A stretch of 64,000 nt of DNA from the NCBI RefSeq assembly GCF_003253005.1, contig NZ_QEPZ01000004.1, positions 62,001 to 126,000 on the forward strand, in the 5' to 3' direction. Below, piece by piece: positions 61,056 through 64,000 of this stretch. The position numbers and the translations under genes are program-made. This DNA is from Haemophilus parainfluenzae. Its GTDB lineage: Bacteria; Pseudomonadota; Gammaproteobacteria; Enterobacterales; Pasteurellaceae. Numbering within the stretch: the stretch's first letter is position 1; every line of letters begins with the position of its first letter. The notes below the pieces were generated by a model. The model had not been told where the DNA came from and ran no database searches. It saw only the letters and a program-made list of their open reading frames with translations.

Positions 61056-62111
61056 TTATTGTGAGGTTTGTCCTTTTTCAAAATAGTCTATCATTTTGAT
61101 TCGTTGGATGACAGCACGGCGATCCACGGCAGCATTACCCGAATCTAATAATTGCTGCCAATAAGCTTTGGCTTTTTCAGCTTCATGATTTTTAAAGGCT
61201 TCGGTCGCCAATAATGTCATTACTGATATTTCATGTTTATCTTGTTTTAACGCTTCATCCATTATTTGCTGGATTTGTGGTGTGATGTTTTGACCGGCTT
61301 GATAATAAAGTGCGGTCGCTTTTAGGCCTAAAATAGCGGGAGTTGTGCCTGAAATTTTTTCTGCATTGCTATAGGCGATGAGCGCATGATCAAATTCATC
61401 ATTTTGCATGTAGGCATCACCTAGCTGAGCCCAAAGCTCAGGGTTATTTACATCTTCTCGAATTTTATTTTGAATTTTGAGCACCATATCTTCTTTTTGA
61501 TGCACCATTGATGTATCTGTTTTTTTATTGGCAAGCTCAAGCATCTCTTTTTCGCCTTGTTGAACACGTTCAAAACGATCAAGGGAGAAGTAATAACTTA
61601 AGGGAAGAATTAATAAAATAGCAAAGACCCAAATGGCGGATTTGGTTTCAAATTTGACCGCACTTTTTTCTTCTTTAGGAGCACTATGAGGTTGATTTTC
61701 GAGTTGTTTTGGCTCGCCTTCTGATTTTTTAGTAGAAAATAAAATTAATGCAAAAGCCCCAATTAATAACAAAATAGGCAATAGCCAAAGTAGTGCTGTA
61801 TTCCATTGGAAAGGTGGCTTATAGTTTACGAAATTACCGAAACGAGCTGTCATCGTGTCGATAATTTGCTGATTCGTTTTTCCTTCATCCACCATTTTAT
61901 AGACTTCAATACGTAAGTCATAAGCAATTGGTGAATTGGACTCAACTAAGTTTTGATTCTGACATTGTGGGCAACGTAAGGATTTTGCCAGTTCAACAGC
62001 ACGAGTACGATCGGCTTGATTTTTAAACGCATAGGTATCCACCATTTCTGCGTGAGTAAAAAGGGCGAAAGTCAGTAAAAGTGCGGTCAGAAATCGGGTT
62101 AATTTTTTCAT
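61056..62111 (-). CDS. ccmH: Cytochrome c maturation protein CcmH/NrfF-NrfG fusion
   Basis: 351 residues, as in the fused E. coli CcmH (350). Signal peptide ~1-21, then the CcmH/NrfF domain with the redox motif LRCPQCQNQ (~44-52), which reduces apocytochrome heme-binding thiols; a membrane helix (~105-125), a second (~155-175), and TPR repeats (~205-330, with LWAQLGDAYMQNDEFDHALIAY) of the CcmI/NrfG type that hold apocytochromes. Downstream of ccmG by 1 bp. A nitrite-reductase-specific NrfFG role is possible and cannot be told apart here. Confidence 0.88.
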   Translation of the reverse strand: MKKLTRFLTALLLTFALFTHAEMVDTYAFKNQADRTRAVELAKSLRCPQCQNQNLVESNSPIAYDLRIEVYKMVDEGKTNQQIIDTMTARFGNFVNYKPPFQWNTALLWLLPILLLIGAFALILFSTKKSEGEPKQLENQPHSAPKEEKSAVKFETKSAIWVFAILLILPLSYYFSLDRFERVQQGEKEMLELANKKTDTSMVHQKEDMVLKIQNKIREDVNNPELWAQLGDAYMQNDEFDHALIAYSNAEKISGTTPAILGLKATALYYQAGQNITPQIQQIMDEALKQDKHEISVMTLLATEAFKNHEAEKAKAYWQQLLDSGNAAVDRRAVIQRIKMIDYFEKGQTSQ

Positions 62112-62112
62112 T

Positions 62113-62643
62113 TTACTTTTTAGTTAATTCATCAAGTTTTGGTTTGATCTCAGTGAGCCATGTTTCTCTATCCATATAGCCTGAATGACGATAACGGATC
62201 ATGCCGTGCTCATCGACGACATAGGTTTCTGGTGCGCCATCTACGCCTAATTGCATCGCAAATTCACCACGGCTATCGTCAATAGTGAGTATAAATGGAT
62301 TGCCCATGCGTTCGAGCATTGCAATACCGTTTTGTGGTTTGTCACGATAGTCGATGCCCACAATTGGCACTTCTTTTGAAATTTCCATCAAAAGAGGGTG
62401 TTCCTGTTGGCAATAGCCACACCAACTTCCCCACACATTAAGTAGAAAAGGCTTTTTCGGGAAATCTCTTGGGCTGACAATTTGACTCGGTTCAAGCAAA
62501 TTCGCTTGATAGAATTCTGGCACAGTCTTATCAATGAGTGCTGAGGCGATTTGTTTGGGATCTTTATGTAAGCCAACAAAAAGCAGTAAGCAAATACTCA
62601 ATAACAAAATCAGCGGTAAAAACAAAATAAACTTTTTATTCAT
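62113..62643 (-). CDS. ccmG: Thiol:disulfide interchange protein CcmG/DsbE-type
   Basis: 176 residues. A membrane anchor (~5-25) and a periplasmic thioredoxin-like domain with [18 protein letters not shown] (~70-87). The active site is Cys-Gly-Tyr-Cys, while the usual CcmG has Cys-Pro-x-Cys; the acidic groove residue of WGSWC is kept. The ATG at 62643 is chosen over an adjacent GTG. It overlaps the end of ccmF by 8 bases and ends 1 bp before ccmH, so the three are one unit. Confidence 0.9.
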   Translation of the reverse strand: MNKKFILFLPLILLLSICLLLFVGLHKDPKQIASALIDKTVPEFYQANLLEPSQIVSPRDFPKKPFLLNVWGSWCGYCQQEHPLLMEISKEVPIVGIDYRDKPQNGIAMLERMGNPFILTIDDSRGEFAMQLGVDGAPETYVVDEHGMIRYRHSGYMDRETWLTEIKPKLDELTKK

Positions 62644-64000
62644 CACGTTTTCTCTTCAAATTGATGGCTGAACATAATGCGCCAAGTGCCATTAAAATGC
62701 CCCCGAGCCATAACCAGCGAATAAGCGGTTTGTAATGCAAGCGGAATGTGAATTCACCTTTGCCTAAGTTATCACCCATAACAATGTATAAATCGCCCCA
62801 AAAGCCAGCATCTAAGCCCACTTCACTCATGGTCATAGTTCGAACATCATAATAACGGCGTTCTGGTACAATTTCAGCGTAAGGTTTGCCTTGTTCTAAC
62901 ACGCTAAAGAAAGCGACTTCGGCGGTAAAGTTTGGCCCAATTTCATTGGAAAAACGATCGTAGTGGAATTCAAATTGACCTAATTGTTGGCTTTGTTGTG
63001 GTGCGAGTCTAACACCTAATTCACTACCAAAGTAACTACTCATCACGGCGCCCATTGTGGCAATCGCCACGCCACAGTGTGCGAGAATCATCCCGAAATA
63101 AGCAAGTCTTACTTTTGCCCAATTTTGCCATAAGGTAACGAATAAGACCCAAATAGAGAGGGTGAGTAATACATAAGCAAAGAAATGGAAACGTAACGCA
63201 CTGTCATTTTGCAACGCGTTCCAAATCATGCCATAAGCAATTACTGCAGCGGGAATAAGTAATAACAGACGTTTGAAAAAGCTTTTTTTGTCTGATTTAA
63301 ACCAGTTTAAGCAAAGTGTACCCGCCATGGCAAAAAGTACTAACGTGAGCAAGGGCAAGAAAATACTATTAAAGTAAGGAGCCCCCACAGAAATACTTCC
63401 CCAATTCATGGCTTGGAATAGCATTGGATAGAAAGTGCCTAAGAAGGTACTGACGGTTGCGACGGTCAATACGATGTTTAAACCTAAAATAGCCCCAGTT
63501 TTAGAAATGAGTGGAAATTTGACCGCACTTTCATTGGTATTTGTGCGTAGGGCAAATAAACTGAGTGAGCCGACAGTCAATAAGAAGAAAATAAGTAATA
63601 GTACATAACCACGGGAGCTATCTAAAGCAAAAGCATGAACAGAGGTTAATGCACCTGAACGGACAATAAATGTGCCTAATACACTAAATGCAAAAGCGAG
63701 TAGGGAAAAGAGTATTGTCCAGTAGCTAAACATGCCTTGTTTTTCAGTCACCATTAAGCTGTGTAAAAGTGCAAGTCCTAATAACCATGGCATAAGTGAG
63801 GCGTTTTCTACAGGGTCCCAGAACCACCAGCCACCCCAGCCTAATTCGTAATATGCCCACCATGCACCAAGCACGATCCCTAACGTTAAGAACAGCCAAG
63901 AAACGAGAACCCAGGCTCGCATCGCACGCGCGATTGCTTGTGCAGAACGATTAAAGATTAAGGCAGAAATTGACATGGCAAAGTTAACAGCAAAGCCCAC
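62636..64000 (-). CDS. ccmF: Heme lyase subunit CcmF/NrfE (C-terminal 454 residues)
   Basis: The C-terminal ~70% of the ~650-residue heme lyase that attaches heme to apocytochrome c in the periplasm; the N-terminus is past the right edge. The WWD heme-handling domain [20 protein letters not shown] and the following [16 protein letters not shown], plus [13 protein letters not shown], are diagnostic. About 11 hydrophobic segments are visible. It runs into ccmG with an overlap. NrfE, the paralogue for nitrite reductase heme attachment, is a close alternative because H. influenzae has a second set of these genes. Confidence 0.9.
   Translation of the reverse strand: MGFAVNFAMSISALIFNRSAQAIARAMRAWVLVSWLFLTLGIVLGAWWAYYELGWGGWWFWDPVENASLMPWLLGLALLHSLMVTEKQGMFSYWTILFSLLAFAFSVLGTFIVRSGALTSVHAFALDSSRGYVLLLIFFLLTVGSLSLFALRTNTNESAVKFPLISKTGAILGLNIVLTVATVSTFLGTFYPMLFQAMNWGSISVGAPYFNSIFLPLLTLVLFAMAGTLCLNWFKSDKKSFFKRLLLLIPAAVIAYGMIWNALQNDSALRFHFFAYVLLTLSIWVLFVTLWQNWAKVRLAYFGMILAHCGVAIATMGAVMSSYFGSELGVRLAPQQSQQLGQFEFHYDRFSNEIGPNFTAEVAFFSVLEQGKPYAEIVPERRYYDVRTMTMSEVGLDAGFWGDLYIVMGDNLGKGEFTFRLHYKPLIRWLWLGGILMALGALCSAINLKRKRDE

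Overview
The window looks like the chromosome of a Haemophilus-type member of the Pasteurellaceae. It is AT-rich. The 9-base Haemophilus uptake signal sequence (AAGTGCGGT, or its complement ACCGCACTT) recurs roughly 45 times by eye, often as inverted pairs that form terminators. The gene order lipA-lipB-ybeD-dacA-rlpA-rodA-mrdA-rlmH-rsfS-YidE-type antiporter-ABC exporter-mreBCD is the one I recall from H. influenzae Rd. Other blocks are joined differently from Rd (coaE next to pilDCBA, ampD next to rppH), so a relative such as H. parainfluenzae is more likely; that species call is an inference.

Layout. 1-7.6 kb: queuosine genes (tgt, queA), an AT-rich accessory pocket with a lone HNH-nuclease gene and decayed frames, trhP, a purine permease with a PurR-like operator, and ppa. 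7.6-10.5 kb: a wrecked formaldehyde-detoxification locus. The regulator nmlR is intact, but adhC and estD are broken, and a block holding a secreted protein of unknown function, yoaH and a broken truC lies between them. 10.6-19.3 kb: a subtilisin-type autotransporter, galE behind a perfect CRP site, ampG, adk and a YdgA-like protein. 19.3-34.1 kb: lipoate synthesis, then the elongation machinery of the cell wall (dacA, rlpA, rodA, mrdA, mreBCD) with two ribosome genes and two transporters. 34.1-41.1 kb: rhlB, a GNAT-yacG-coaE group, the competence pilus operon pilABCD with a CRP-S (Sxy-dependent) site, and ampD. 41.1-41.5 kb: an intergenic cluster of DnaA boxes. 41.5-51.1 kb: rppH, a TSUP exporter, lgt, thyA, tadA, ung, grcA with ArcA- and FNR-like sites, lepA, lepB, rnc and era. 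51.1-52 kb: a fused, decayed CDP-alcohol phosphatidyltransferase/CdsA-like pair. 52-64 kb: alaA, menF-menD-menH, an MHS-family transporter, a MetE-like enzyme, a BaiN/YhiN flavoprotein and the end of a cytochrome c maturation operon (ccmF-ccmG-ccmH).

How the genes fit together. The strongest theme is the cell envelope: RodA-PBP2 with MreBCD for elongation, DacA trimming, RlpA at the septum, and AmpG plus AmpD recycling muropeptides. A second theme is natural competence: dense uptake sequences, the pilABCD operon and its CRP-S site. A third is redox and anaerobic adaptation (grcA, the ccm genes, menaquinone synthesis). The most unusual material is the HNH pocket, the dismantled nmlR-adhC-estD locus, the DnaA-box cluster before rppH, and an A10 tract inside rlpA. 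I found no convincing new multi-gene system; the HNH gene is the best candidate for an unstudied defence-like function.
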